Shown here: positions 1 to 8,377 of the stretch, piece after piece | How positions within the stretch are numbered: position 1 is the stretch's first letter | Layout of the letters: every line of letters starts with the position of its first letter | From: Streptomyces venezuelae | GTDB lineage: Bacteria > Actinomycetota > Actinomycetes > Streptomycetales > Streptomycetaceae | Direction of reading: 5' to 3' | Length of the DNA: 64,000 bases | Assembly: GCF_008642375.1 (NCBI RefSeq) | Contig: NZ_CP029194.1 | Span: forward strand, 4,464,001 to 4,528,000 | Notes under the pieces: model-generated | What the model saw: only the letters and a program-made list of their open reading frames with translations | Databases searched by the model: none | Told to the model about the DNA's origin: nothing | Made by a program: the position numbers and the translations under genes

Positions 1-1239
1 GATCTTCGCGTCGGCCACCGCGACCGCCTTGGCCAGGCCGTCCTGGATCGCCTTCTCCGCGTCGCCGTCGGCCGCCGAGGCAGGCAGCTCGCCGCCGAAG
101 TACTTGCCGACCATCGCCGCCACGCGCGAGGCGAGGTTGCCGTAGTCGTTCGCCAGCTCGGACGTGTACCGGGCGGTGAAGTCCTCCCACGAGAACGAAC
201 CGTCCTGGCCGAAGGCGATCGCCCGCAGGAAGTACCAGCGGTACGCGTCCACGCCGAAGTGCGAGGTCAGGTCCTGCGGCTTGATGCCCGTCAGGTTCGA
301 CTTCGACATCTTCTCGCCGCCGACCATCAGCCAGCCGTTCGCCGCGACCCGGCCGGGGACCGGCAGGCCCTGCGCCATCAGCATCGCGGGCCAGATGATC
401 GCGTGGAAGCGGAGGATGTCCTTGCCGATGAGGTGCACGTTCGCCGGGAACGTCTCGTCGAACTTCGCCTGGTCGGCGCCGTAGCCGACGGCCGTCGCGT
501 AGTTCAGGAGCGCGTCGATCCACACGTAGATGACGTGCTTGTCGTCCCACGGGACCGGGATGCCCCAGTCGAACGTCGAGCGCGACATGGAGAGATCCTC
601 CAGGCCCTGCTTGACGAAGTTCAGCACCTCGTTCCGGGCCGACTCCGGCTGCACGAAGCCCGGGTTCGCCTCGTAGAACTCCAGGAGCTTCGGGCCGTAC
701 TCGCTCAGCTTGAAGAAGTAGTTCTCCTCCTTGAGGATCTCCACCGGCTTCTTGTGGACGGGGCACAGCTTGGTGCCGTCCTCGGCCTCGATGAGGTCGC
801 CGGGGAGCTTGAACTCCTCACAGCCCACGCAGTACGGGCCTTCGTACCCGCCCTTGTAGATCTGACCCTTGTCGTACAGGTCCTGCACGAACTCCTGCAC
901 GCGATCGGTGTGACGCTTCTGCGTGGTGCGGATGAAGTCGTCGTTCGCGATGTTCAGGTGCTCCCAGAGGGGCTTCCAGGCCTCCTCGACGAGCTTGTCG
1001 CACCACTCCTGCGGACTGACGTCGTTCGCCTCCGCGGTGCGCATGATCTTCTGACCGTGCTCGTCCGTGCCGGTGAGGTACCACACCTTCTCGCCGCGCT
1101 GACGGTGCCAGCGCGTGAGCACGTCGCCTGCGACGGTCGTATAGGCGTGGCCCAGGTGAGGAGCGTCGTTGACGTAGTAAATGGGGGTCGTGACGTAGAA
1201 CGCCTTCGCCCCCTGCTTCTCGGATCCAGTGGCCGCCAT
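1..1239 (-). CDS. metG: Methionine-tRNA ligase (5' part of gene; truncated by window edge)
   Basis: Charges tRNA-Met with methionine in the cytoplasm. The minus-strand frame opens at the ATG ending at 1239 and stays open to the window edge, so about 413 N-terminal residues are present and the C-terminus is missing. Class I synthetase signatures are clear: the HIGH-type motif HLGH follows the start closely (PIYYVNDAPHLGHAYTTV), CxxC-type zinc-knuckle cysteines occur in YCVGCEEF and LCPVH, and the KMSKS loop is intact (GGEKMSKSNLTGIKP). Divergent from the response regulator gene with an 88-bp gap. Essential housekeeping gene; identification is secure. Confidence 0.97.
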   Translation of the reverse strand, partial: MAATGSEKQGAKAFYVTTPIYYVNDAPHLGHAYTTVAGDVLTRWHRQRGEKVWYLTGTDEHGQKIMRTAEANDVSPQEWCDKLVEEAWKPLWEHLNIANDDFIRTTQKRHTDRVQEFVQDLYDKGQIYKGGYEGPYCVGCEEFKLPGDLIEAEDGTKLCPVHKKPVEILKEENYFFKLSEYGPKLLEFYEANPGFVQPESARNEVLNFVKQGLEDLSMSRSTFDWGIPVPWDDKHVIYVWIDALLNYATAVGYGADQAKFDETFPANVHLIGKDILRFHAIIWPAMLMAQGLPVPGRVAANGWLMVGGEKMSKSNLTGIKPQDLTSHFGVDAYRWYFLRAIAFGQDGSFSWEDFTARYTSELANDYGNLASRVAAMVGKYFGGELPASAADGDAEKAIQDGLAKAVAVADAKI

Positions 1240-1327
1240 GGTCGAAATCCTAACGGTCGTACGAAGATCCACTCACATCGATAAACCCCGGGCGCCGGCG
1301 GCGGGGCGGGGTGGGGAAGATGGAGGC

Positions 1328-1984
1328 ATGCGTGTACTCGTCGCCGAGGACGAGCGGGACCTCGCCCGGCTCGTCGCCCTCGGCCTGCGCCGGGCCGGAT
1401 TCGCCGTCGATGCCGTCCACGACGGTGAGGCCGCGCTGGAGCGGCTCGACCTGTACGCGTACGACGTGCTCGTCCTCGACCGTGACCTGCCCCGCGTCCA
1501 CGGCGACGAGGTCGCCCGCCGCCTCGTCACTGCCGGCTCCCCGACCCGCATCCTCATGCTGACCGCCGCCACCGCCGTCGAGGACCGCGTCGAGGGCCTC
1601 GACCTCGGCGCCGACGACTACCTCGGCAAGCCCTTCGAGTTCCCCGAGCTGGTCTCCCGCGTACGGGCCCTGCGGCGGCGCTCCGCCCGGCCCGCCCTCC
1701 CGCCGCTCCTCGGACGGGACGGGCTGCTCGTCGACACCGTCCGGCGGACCGCCACCCGCGACGGGCGGGACCTCGACCTCTCCCCCAAGGAGTTCTCCGT
1801 CCTCCAGATCCTCCTGGAGGCCGAGGGCGCGGTCGTCTCCGCCGAGGAGCTCCTCGAACGCGCCTGGGACGCCCACGCCGACCCCTTCACCGGGGCCGTA
1901 CGCGTCTGCATGAGCAAGCTGCGGGCGAAGCTGGGGGAGCCGACGGTCATCCGGACCCTGCAGGGTGTGGGGTACGTGCTGTGA
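1328..1984 (+). CDS. OmpR/PhoB-family response regulator
   Basis: DNA-binding partner of the histidine kinase encoded directly after it. The 218-residue protein has a receiver domain (about 1-115) with acidic residues near 8-9, phospho-acceptor Asp51 in VLVLDRDLP, the switch Thr in MLTAA and conserved Lys101 in DDYLGKPF. A winged-helix effector domain (about 125-218) ends in the usual TLQGVGYVL. The ATG at 1328 is chosen because the receiver begins immediately (MRVLVAEDE); a longer in-frame start would add an atypical N-terminal tail. Its TGA overlaps the GTG start of the kinase gene, showing translational coupling. The signal sensed is unknown. Confidence 0.93.
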   Translation: MRVLVAEDERDLARLVALGLRRAGFAVDAVHDGEAALERLDLYAYDVLVLDRDLPRVHGDEVARRLVTAGSPTRILMLTAATAVEDRVEGLDLGADDYLGKPFEFPELVSRVRALRRRSARPALPPLLGRDGLLVDTVRRTATRDGRDLDLSPKEFSVLQILLEAEGAVVSAEELLERAWDAHADPFTGAVRVCMSKLRAKLGEPTVIRTLQGVGYVL

Positions 1985-3084
1985 CCACTCCCCTGCTCGG
2001 GGCCGGGTCCACCATCCGGACCCGGATCGCGCTCGTCTACGGCGGCGTCTTCCTGGTCCTCGGCGCCCTCCTGCTCCTCCTCGTGAACCTGCTGGTCAGA
2101 GCCGGTACGGACGGGGAGACCGAGGAGATCGTCGCGCGCGCGGACGACGTCGCCGTCGTGGAGGCGTACCGACTCGGCGCCGACATCAGCGACGCCGCAG
2201 GCGACCAGATGCTCATGTGGTCCTGCCTCGGCCTGCTGCTCATGGCCTGCGGCGCGGTCGTCGTCGGCTGGTGGACCGCCGGGCGCGTCCTGCGACCCGT
2301 GCACGACATGACCGCCCGGGCGCGGCGGCTCTCCGAGCGGAACCTGCACGAGAGGATCGCGGCGAGCGGCCCCGACGACGAGCTGAAGGAGCTCGGCGAC
2401 ACGATCGACGCGCTCCTCGGACGCCTGGAGACGGCCTTCGACAGCCAGCGGCGGTTCATCGCCAACGCCTCCCACGAACTGCGCACCCCGCTCGCCACGC
2501 AGCGCGCCGCCATCCAGGTCGGGCTGGGTGACGACTGCGAGGTGCGGCAGGTGCTCCTCGACTCCAACCGCCGCAGCGAACGGCTCATCGACGGGCTGCT
2601 CCTCCTCGCGCGGAGCGAGCGCGGGCTCGCGGAGCGGGAGGCGGTGGTGCTGGGGGAGGTCGTCGCGGAGGAGTACGAGGACGCCGACGTGGTCCTCGAC
2701 GGGGGCGTCGTCGTGGGGAGCAGGGTGCTGCTCGGGCAGCTCGTCCGGAACCTCGTCGCCAACGCGGTCGCCTACAACCTGCCGGAGGGCGGGACCGTCG
2801 GCGTACGGGTGGAGGGCGGGGTGCTGACCGTCGTCAACACGGGACCGGTGGTCCCGGAGGCGGACGTCGCCGGGCTCTTCGAGCCCTTCAGGAGGGGTGA
2901 GGGGCGGGACCGGATGGGGCCGGGCGCGGGGCTCGGGCTCTCCATCGTGCGGTCGATCGCCGTGGCCCACGGCGGGAGCGTGAAGGCCGTCGCGCGGGGC
3001 GCGGAGGCGGGTGGCGGGCTGGTGGTGGCGGTGACCCTGCCGGTCACCGCCACCCCTGCCGTCGCCTCTGCCGCCGCCTCTTAG
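1981..3084 (+). CDS. Two-component sensor histidine kinase
   Basis: Membrane kinase of 367 residues that should phosphorylate the preceding response regulator. Two hydrophobic segments (about 15-40 and 78-100) bracket a short extracytoplasmic loop and are followed by a HAMP linker. The DHp domain has the H-box ANASHELRTP with phospho-acceptor His165. The catalytic domain keeps an N-box (LVRNLVANAVAYNL) and a G2 box (GAGLGLSIV), while the G1 region reads VVNTGP rather than DxGxG, a variant I have seen in some actinobacterial kinases. The gene starts with GTG inside the stop of the regulator gene and ends tail-to-tail with the VWA gene, the two stop codons overlapping in TTAG. Confidence 0.92.
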   Translation: MTTPLLGAGSTIRTRIALVYGGVFLVLGALLLLLVNLLVRAGTDGETEEIVARADDVAVVEAYRLGADISDAAGDQMLMWSCLGLLLMACGAVVVGWWTAGRVLRPVHDMTARARRLSERNLHERIAASGPDDELKELGDTIDALLGRLETAFDSQRRFIANASHELRTPLATQRAAIQVGLGDDCEVRQVLLDSNRRSERLIDGLLLLARSERGLAEREAVVLGEVVAEEYEDADVVLDGGVVVGSRVLLGQLVRNLVANAVAYNLPEGGTVGVRVEGGVLTVVNTGPVVPEADVAGLFEPFRRGEGRDRMGPGAGLGLSIVRSIAVAHGGSVKAVARGAEAGGGLVVAVTLPVTATPAVASAAAS

Positions 3085-4895
3085 AACTCGAGGTCGGCGA
3101 GGAGCCCGCGGTAGAACGCCGGGTGCGCCGTCTCGACCGGGGCCGGTCCGGGGAAGTACGTGGCGGTACGGGGCGTGCCGTCGAGCTTCCGGAGGTAGTC
3201 GAAGGCCTTGTTGTCCTCCTCGCCCCAGGCCACGAACCGCCAGTGCAGCGGGCGGTCCGCCGCCTCGGCCAGCGCCTGCGTGGCGGCCGTCTTCGACTCG
3301 GGCGCGCCGTCGGTCTGGAAGACGACCAGGGCGGGGCGCGTCGGGTCGGCCTTCTCGTGGTGGGCGAGGACCTCCTCCACCGCACGGTGGTAGTTGGTGC
3401 GGCCCAGGCGGCCGAGCGTGCCGTTGATCTCCTCGACGCGGGTGGGCGTGAGGTCGGCGGGGGCGAGCTCGACGGTGCCGTCGATGTCCGTGGAGAAGAA
3501 CACGGTCGTGACGGTGGCGGCCTCGTCCAGGTGCGCGGCGAGGGCCACGGTCTGCTCGGCCAGACGCTGCACCGAGCCGTCCTTGAAGTACCCGCGCATC
3601 GAACCGGACCGGTCCACGACGAGGTACACGGCGGCCCGCGCCCCGGTGAGCCCCTGCTTCTTGAGCACGGCCCCGGCCGCCTTGTAGGCGTCGGCGAGGT
3701 GCGGGGCGACGGCCTTGAGCTGGGCGAGGGGGACGGCGGGCGCGGCGTCGGCGTCCGCGTCCGTGTCGGTGTCCGTGTCGGCTTCGCCGACGGTCGCCTC
3801 CGGCTCCGCCGGGCTGTCGGTCGCGGCGACCGCCGCCGCCGGCTCCTGCGGAGCGGCTTCCGACGCGGCAGCGTCCTCGGCGTCCGCCTCAGCGGCAGCC
3901 GCCACTTCCGGCTCCGCCGAGCTCGGCTGCTCCTCCGGCACGTCGGCGACAACCTCGGCCTCGGCCGGGCTCACGTCGTCGGCCGTGACGACCGCCTCGG
4001 GCTCCGCGTCCTGCTCCTCCGGAGCAGTCTCGGATGCCACGGGGGTGACGTCCGGGGCCGTGTCGTCGGCGTCCGCCGCGACGGCCTCCGCCGTCGGCTC
4101 CGCCGCTTCGGCCTGCTCCTCCGGAGCGTCGGCGGCGATGGCCGCCTCCGGCTCCGCCGGGTCGGCCTCGGCCTCGGCGTCGGCCGTCGCCTCGGGCTGC
4201 GCCGCGTCCTCGGCGATCGGAGCCGCCTCCGGCTCCTCAGCCGCGGGGGCCGAGTCCGTGTCGCCGGCGTCCTCCGCCGCAGCGGCCTCAGCCTCGGCTT
4301 CCGCCGCGACGGTCTCGGTCGCGGCTTCCGCCACGACGGCCTCGGCCTCGGCCTCAGCTTCGGTCTCGGCCTCAGCGGCAGCCGCCGCCTCCGGCTCCGG
4401 CTCCGGCTCCGCAAGGTCGGCCTCGGCCTCAAGCGGCGCAGCCGGCTCGGCGGCTTCGGCCTCGACCGTAGCGACGGGCGCCTCCGCTTCAGTCGCCTTC
4501 GCCTCGGCGGGCGCCTCTGCCTCCGGCGCCTCGACCGCCGACGCCTCGTCGGCCACCGTCTCCGACGCGTCTACGGCCTTCGACGCGTCTACGGCCTTCG
4601 ACGCGTCCACGGCCTCCGCCGTGTCCACAGCCTCCGCCGTGCCCGCCGTCTCGGACGCGTCCGACGTCTCCGCCGTCTCCCCGCTCCGTGCCTTCGGCAC
4701 CTGCGGGTTGTCGAAGGACGCCGCCACCAGGTCGTCCGCCGCTCGGCGGGCCTCGGCTTCCTTCGGGTCCGGGGACGTCGAGGGGGAGGTGTCCGTGGAC
4801 GAGGCGGCCTCACGCGTCTGGGCCGGGACGGAGGTCGACGGGGTGTCCTCGCGGTCCCGGCCGAATACCTTGCGCAGCATGCTCCGAATACCCAT
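3081..4895 (-). CDS. VWA-domain protein with long Ala/Glu-rich acidic region
   Basis: The 604-residue protein begins with a short basic segment (MGIRSMLRKVFGRDRE). It then has about 350 residues of Ala/Glu/Asp/Pro-rich, probably disordered sequence, and ends in a C-terminal von Willebrand A domain (about 395-604). The VWA domain has a MIDAS-type motif DRSGSM, a Thr/Asn turn (GRTNYHRA) and FQTDGAPES, and resembles the VWA proteins near tellurium/stress (ter) genes. No signal peptide is evident, so it is probably cytoplasmic. The ATG at 4895 is chosen because AAAGGG lies 7 nt upstream; the frame is open further upstream without a good ribosome site. Partner unknown. Confidence 0.85.
   Translation of the reverse strand: MGIRSMLRKVFGRDREDTPSTSVPAQTREAASSTDTSPSTSPDPKEAEARRAADDLVAASFDNPQVPKARSGETAETSDASETAGTAEAVDTAEAVDASKAVDASKAVDASETVADEASAVEAPEAEAPAEAKATEAEAPVATVEAEAAEPAAPLEAEADLAEPEPEPEAAAAAEAETEAEAEAEAVVAEAATETVAAEAEAEAAAAEDAGDTDSAPAAEEPEAAPIAEDAAQPEATADAEAEADPAEPEAAIAADAPEEQAEAAEPTAEAVAADADDTAPDVTPVASETAPEEQDAEPEAVVTADDVSPAEAEVVADVPEEQPSSAEPEVAAAAEADAEDAAASEAAPQEPAAAVAATDSPAEPEATVGEADTDTDTDADADAAPAVPLAQLKAVAPHLADAYKAAGAVLKKQGLTGARAAVYLVVDRSGSMRGYFKDGSVQRLAEQTVALAAHLDEAATVTTVFFSTDIDGTVELAPADLTPTRVEEINGTLGRLGRTNYHRAVEEVLAHHEKADPTRPALVVFQTDGAPESKTAATQALAEAADRPLHWRFVAWGEEDNKAFDYLRKLDGTPRTATYFPGPAPVETAHPAFYRGLLADLEF
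4564..4617. repeat. Three tandem 18-bp units inside the VWA gene
   Basis: Two identical copies of an 18-bp unit starting GACGCGTCTACGG are followed by a third copy with two changes, in frame with the VWA gene, giving repeated DASKAV/DASETV hexapeptides. This looks like recent slippage expansion within the disordered acidic region. Confidence 0.85.
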
Positions 4896-5039
4896 GGGCG
4901 AACCCTTTCGCATGAGTGGGTGCAGTGTGAATGTCCGTACTGGGCGTTTCGGGACGTTCATCCCTGGCCAGGGCGGACACGTAAGGTTAGCGGCCACCCC
5001 CTGCCTCCTCCGTGACCCGGTCGCCTCCGGTTGCCGCGC

Positions 5040-5061
5040 ATTCATTCGGCGTTCACTCCGG
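5040..5061 (+). promoter_or_regulatory. Candidate PHO box (PhoP site) upstream of phoX-like gene
   Basis: Two adjacent 11-nt direct repeats, ATTCATTCGGC and GTTCACTCCGG, lie about 90 bp before the phosphatase start. The second matches the Streptomyces PHO-box unit GKTCAYYYRSG at nearly every position; the first matches its core TTCA. Placement before a phosphatase gene supports phosphate-starvation control by PhoP. This is inference from sequence only. Confidence 0.6.
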
Positions 5062-5151
5062 CGCCGCCCCTGTGCAGATGTGCGCACATAGCGTCGCCGC
5101 CGAAGGATTCCCGACACCATGTCGGCGCAGTGTGCGCCGGAGGAGGACGAA

Positions 5152-7212
5152 GTGCGCAAACTGCTGCCGCTCCTGAGCACGAACCCCCACGGAGGCGGCC
5201 GTTCCGCTCTCACCTGCCGGTTCCGGTGTGGTGACGCATGCTTCCACGAGGTGCCCAACACCAGCGACAACGAGTACGTCGGCGACGTCATAGCCGGTGT
5301 GCTCTCCCGCCGTTCGGCGCTCCGTGCCGCCGCCGTCGTGACCGTCGCCTCCGCCGCCGGCGGGGCCGTCGTCCTCGGTGGTGCCCCCGAGGCCGTCGCG
5401 CGTCCGGGCAAGCCGGGTTCCGGCAAGGTCGACGGTGCCCGCGGGCTCCGCTTCGCCGCCGTCGCGCCCAACACCGCCGACCGGGTCACCGTCCCCGCCG
5501 GCTACGCCCAGAACGTGGTCATCCGCTGGGGCGAGCCCATCCTCCGCGGCACGCCCGCCTTCGACTCCGAGAAGCAGACCGCGAAGGCGCAGGCCGGCCA
5601 GTTCGGCTACAACAACGACTTCCTCTCCCTGCTGCCGCTGCGCGGGGAGCACCACCGCCAGGTCCTCGTCGCCAACCACGAGTACACCGACGAGGTGCTC
5701 ATGTTCCGGGGTTACGACTCCGAGAACCCGACCCGCGAGCAGGTCGAGATCGCCTGGGCCGCGCACGGCCTCTCGGTCGTCGTCGTCCAGGAGGAGCACC
5801 GCTCCGGCAAGCTGACGCCCGTCTCCCGCCACTACCTCAACCGGCGGCTCCACACCACCAGCGAGTTCGAGCTGACCGGCCCCGCCGCCGGCAGCGACCT
5901 GGTGAAGACCTCCGCCGACCCCGAGGGCCGTATCGTCCTCGGCACGCTCAACAACTGCGCCGGCGGCACCACCCCGTGGGGCACCACCCTCCACGGCGAG
6001 GAGAACTTCAACCAGTACTTCGCCTTCGGCAGCTCCGCCACCGACAAGCGCTACGGCGTCGGGACCGGCGCCTCCGAGCGCAAGTGGGAGCGGTTCGACC
6101 AGCGCTTCGACCTCCGCCAGGAGCCCAACGAGGTGCACCGTCAGGGCTGGGTCGTCGAGCTCGACCCGTACGACCCCGACTCCACGCCCCGCAAGCGCAC
6201 CGCGCTCGGCCGCTTCAAGCACGAGGCCGCGCAGCCCCGTCTCACCGAGGACGGCCGTCCCGTCGTCTACATGGGTGACGACGAGCGCTTCGACTACTTC
6301 TACAAGTTCGTGTCGAGCAAGCGGATGAAGAAGGGCGGATCGCGGGCCGCCCGTGAGCACAACCTCACGCTTCTCGACGAGGGCACCCTCTACGTCGCCA
6401 AGCTGACCGGCGACTCCCCGGCCGCCGAGATCGACGGCACCGGCAAGCTCCCCGACGACGGCGAGTTCGACGGCTCCGGCCAGTGGATCCCGCTCGCCAC
6501 GGCCGGCGCCGACGGCGCCGTGTCGCACGTGCCCGGCATGACCGCCGACGAGGTCTTCGTCTTCACCCGTCTCGCCGGTGACAAGGTCGGGGCGACGAAG
6601 ATGGACCGCCCCGAGGACGTCGAGCCCTCGCCCCGCAGCGGCCGTGTGTACGTGGCGCTCACCAACAACTCCAACCGCGGCAAGGGCACCAACCCGGGCG
6701 CCGACGAGGCCAACCCGCGCAACCTCAACAAGCACGGGCAGATCCTCGAACTCGCCGAGCACTGGGACGACCCGGCCTCCGACGGGTTCGCCTGGCGGCT
6801 CTTCCTCGTCGCCGGTGACCCGAACGACCCCGCCACCTACTTCGCCGGCTTCCCCAAGGAGAAGGTCTCCCCGATCTCCTGCCCGGACAACGTGGCCTTC
6901 GACCCGCACGGCAACCTGTGGATCTCCACCGACGGCAACCAGCTCGGCTCGCACGACGGCCTGTTCGGTGTCGCCACCCACGGCGAGCGGCGCGGTGAGC
7001 TGAAGCAGTTCCTGACCGTTCCCAAGGGTGCCGAGACCTGCGGGCCGATCATCCAGGACCGCCGCGTCGTCGTCGCCGTGCAGCACCCGGGCGAGCTCGA
7101 CGGCGCCTCCGTCGAGAACCCGAAGTCGGAGTGGCCCGACGGACCCGGCAAGATCGTCCGCCCGGCGGTCGTCTCCGTCTGGCGTACGGACGGGCGCGAC
7201 ATCGGCGTCTGA
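5152..7212 (+). CDS. PhoX-family (DUF839) alkaline phosphatase, Tat-exported
   Basis: Secreted phosphoesterase of 686 residues that should release phosphate from organic phosphates outside the cell. After a 45-residue lead containing CGDACFHEVPN comes a Tat-type motif (SRRSALRAAAVV) and a hydrophobic stretch. The mature domain has the DUF839/PhoX layout: NNDFLSLLPL, VLVANHEYTDEVLMF, NNCAGGTTPWGT with GEENFNQYF, WVVELDPYDP, MGDDERFDYFYKF and SCPDNVAFDPHGNLWISTDGN. The GTG start at 5152 is preferred because GGAGGAGGA lies just upstream; the ATG at 5119 lacks such a site. Divergent from the VWA gene, with a candidate PHO box between them. Confidence 0.9.
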   Translation: MRKLLPLLSTNPHGGGRSALTCRFRCGDACFHEVPNTSDNEYVGDVIAGVLSRRSALRAAAVVTVASAAGGAVVLGGAPEAVARPGKPGSGKVDGARGLRFAAVAPNTADRVTVPAGYAQNVVIRWGEPILRGTPAFDSEKQTAKAQAGQFGYNNDFLSLLPLRGEHHRQVLVANHEYTDEVLMFRGYDSENPTREQVEIAWAAHGLSVVVVQEEHRSGKLTPVSRHYLNRRLHTTSEFELTGPAAGSDLVKTSADPEGRIVLGTLNNCAGGTTPWGTTLHGEENFNQYFAFGSSATDKRYGVGTGASERKWERFDQRFDLRQEPNEVHRQGWVVELDPYDPDSTPRKRTALGRFKHEAAQPRLTEDGRPVVYMGDDERFDYFYKFVSSKRMKKGGSRAAREHNLTLLDEGTLYVAKLTGDSPAAEIDGTGKLPDDGEFDGSGQWIPLATAGADGAVSHVPGMTADEVFVFTRLAGDKVGATKMDRPEDVEPSPRSGRVYVALTNNSNRGKGTNPGADEANPRNLNKHGQILELAEHWDDPASDGFAWRLFLVAGDPNDPATYFAGFPKEKVSPISCPDNVAFDPHGNLWISTDGNQLGSHDGLFGVATHGERRGELKQFLTVPKGAETCGPIIQDRRVVVAVQHPGELDGASVENPKSEWPDGPGKIVRPAVVSVWRTDGRDIGV

Positions 7213-7225
7213 TCCGGTCATGCCG

Positions 7226-7300
7226 GGGGTGGGGTGACGGTCTCACTCCACCACCGGTCAGGGCCTGGGGTGGGGTGGCGGTCTCACTCCACCCCCAGGC
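7226..7300. repeat. 27-bp direct repeat overlapping a weak terminator hairpin
   Basis: A 27-bp element beginning GGGGTGGGGTG occurs at 7226-7252 and again at 7267-7293 with one difference (41-bp period). The second copy covers the 3' end of the minus-strand gene. GCCTGGGGTGG (from 7263) pairs with CCACCCCCAGGC (to 7300), which could act as a terminator between the convergent phoX-like and downstream genes. No T-run follows. Confidence 0.55.
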
Positions 7301-8285
7301 CCTCCCTGAACCGGGTGAACTGCTCCTCCGGGTCCCCGGTGTACGCCCACGGCACCCACGCAGCCCGCGCGCCCAGCATCCCGAGCAGCTCCCTGGCGAT
7401 CTCCACCTGGCCCGCGTAACACGCCGCATGCGTGAGGAAGTTGAGGTCCCCGACCTCCTCCGGCGCCACAGGGCGCTCCGGGTCCCTGCCGTCGATCCAC
7501 CGCGCGTACGTGCGGCGCAGCTCCGTCACCGCCAGCTCGTGCTTCCAGTGCTGGTCGAAGCCCCGCACCGGGCCCCTGCCGAGCGCCCCGTCCGCGATGT
7601 ACCGGTACTCCTCCACCCTCGCCACCTGGACGAGGACGGGCAGCGGCGAACCGGGCGGCGCCACGCCCGCCGCGTCCCGTGCGAAGTCGTACATGCTCCC
7701 GTGCGTGCCGTGCCACCGCGCCGACCAGTAGCGCAGCACCTGGATGTGCCCCTCGGTGTTGTACGGGTCCCGGCGCCGCAACTCGTCGAACCAGTGCCGT
7801 AGTTCTCGACGCGTCACCCCGCCCTCGTACAGCCTCGCCACCGACAGCAGCGACACCCACGGCATCGGGTCGGCCGGCGCGGCCTCCGCCGCGCCCCGGC
7901 AGGCGTCGACCGCGGCGTCGATCCGGCCCCGCTCGATCGCGGCGCCCCGGCCGGCCGCGATCGCCGCGTCGAAGACCCGCACGACCTCCGTCGCCGCCCG
8001 CAGCACGGCCGCGTCCGGGTTGCCGGGCTCGGCCGCGCGCCAGGTCTCGACCGTGGAGCTGCCGGCGGCGGCGTGCGAGAGGAGCCGCAGCCGGTGCGTG
8101 CGGCGCGCCCAGTCGTCGCCCGTGGCGGCGAGCAGGTCACGGACCCCCTGCCAGCGGCCGATGACGATGTCGTGCCGCGCCTCCGTGAGCGCGCGGTCGC
8201 CGAAGTCCGGGTCGAAGTCGGGCGCGAAGCGCTCCGTCCGCGCCAGGCGCGCCGAGCGCGCGGAGCGGCGGCGTACGACGGCCAT
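7284..8285 (-). CDS. Conserved actinobacterial protein of unknown function, alpha-helical repeat-like
   Basis: I do not recognise a named family. The 333-residue protein begins with a basic, Arg-rich segment (MAVVRRRSARSARLARTERF) and is otherwise predicted to be soluble and helical. It has TPR/Sel1-like spacing of aromatic and Ala residues (WVSLLSVARLYEGG, YNTEGHIQVLRYWSARWHG, LNFLTHAACYAGQVEIARELLG). No catalytic motif, signal peptide or membrane segment is seen. The ATG at 8285 has an excellent ribosome site, GAAGGAGG, 5 nt upstream. Transcribed alone, convergent with the phosphatase gene. Confidence 0.75.
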   Translation of the reverse strand: MAVVRRRSARSARLARTERFAPDFDPDFGDRALTEARHDIVIGRWQGVRDLLAATGDDWARRTHRLRLLSHAAAGSSTVETWRAAEPGNPDAAVLRAATEVVRVFDAAIAAGRGAAIERGRIDAAVDACRGAAEAAPADPMPWVSLLSVARLYEGGVTRRELRHWFDELRRRDPYNTEGHIQVLRYWSARWHGTHGSMYDFARDAAGVAPPGSPLPVLVQVARVEEYRYIADGALGRGPVRGFDQHWKHELAVTELRRTYARWIDGRDPERPVAPEEVGDLNFLTHAACYAGQVEIARELLGMLGARAAWVPWAYTGDPEEQFTRFREGLGVE

Positions 8286-8377
8286 GGGGCCTCCTTCGGT
8301 TCGGCTGCCGATGGGTGTTGCCGGGTGTTGCTGTCACATCTCGTACGTCATCAGGGGGCGTTCGTCCGGAGATCGGT

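Noticed and set aside
3123..5015. 630-codon plus-strand frame opposite the VWA gene
   Set aside because: Composition (Arg/Leu/Gly repeats) mirrors the Ala/Glu codons of the opposite strand; the VWA frame has MIDAS motifs and a ribosome site.
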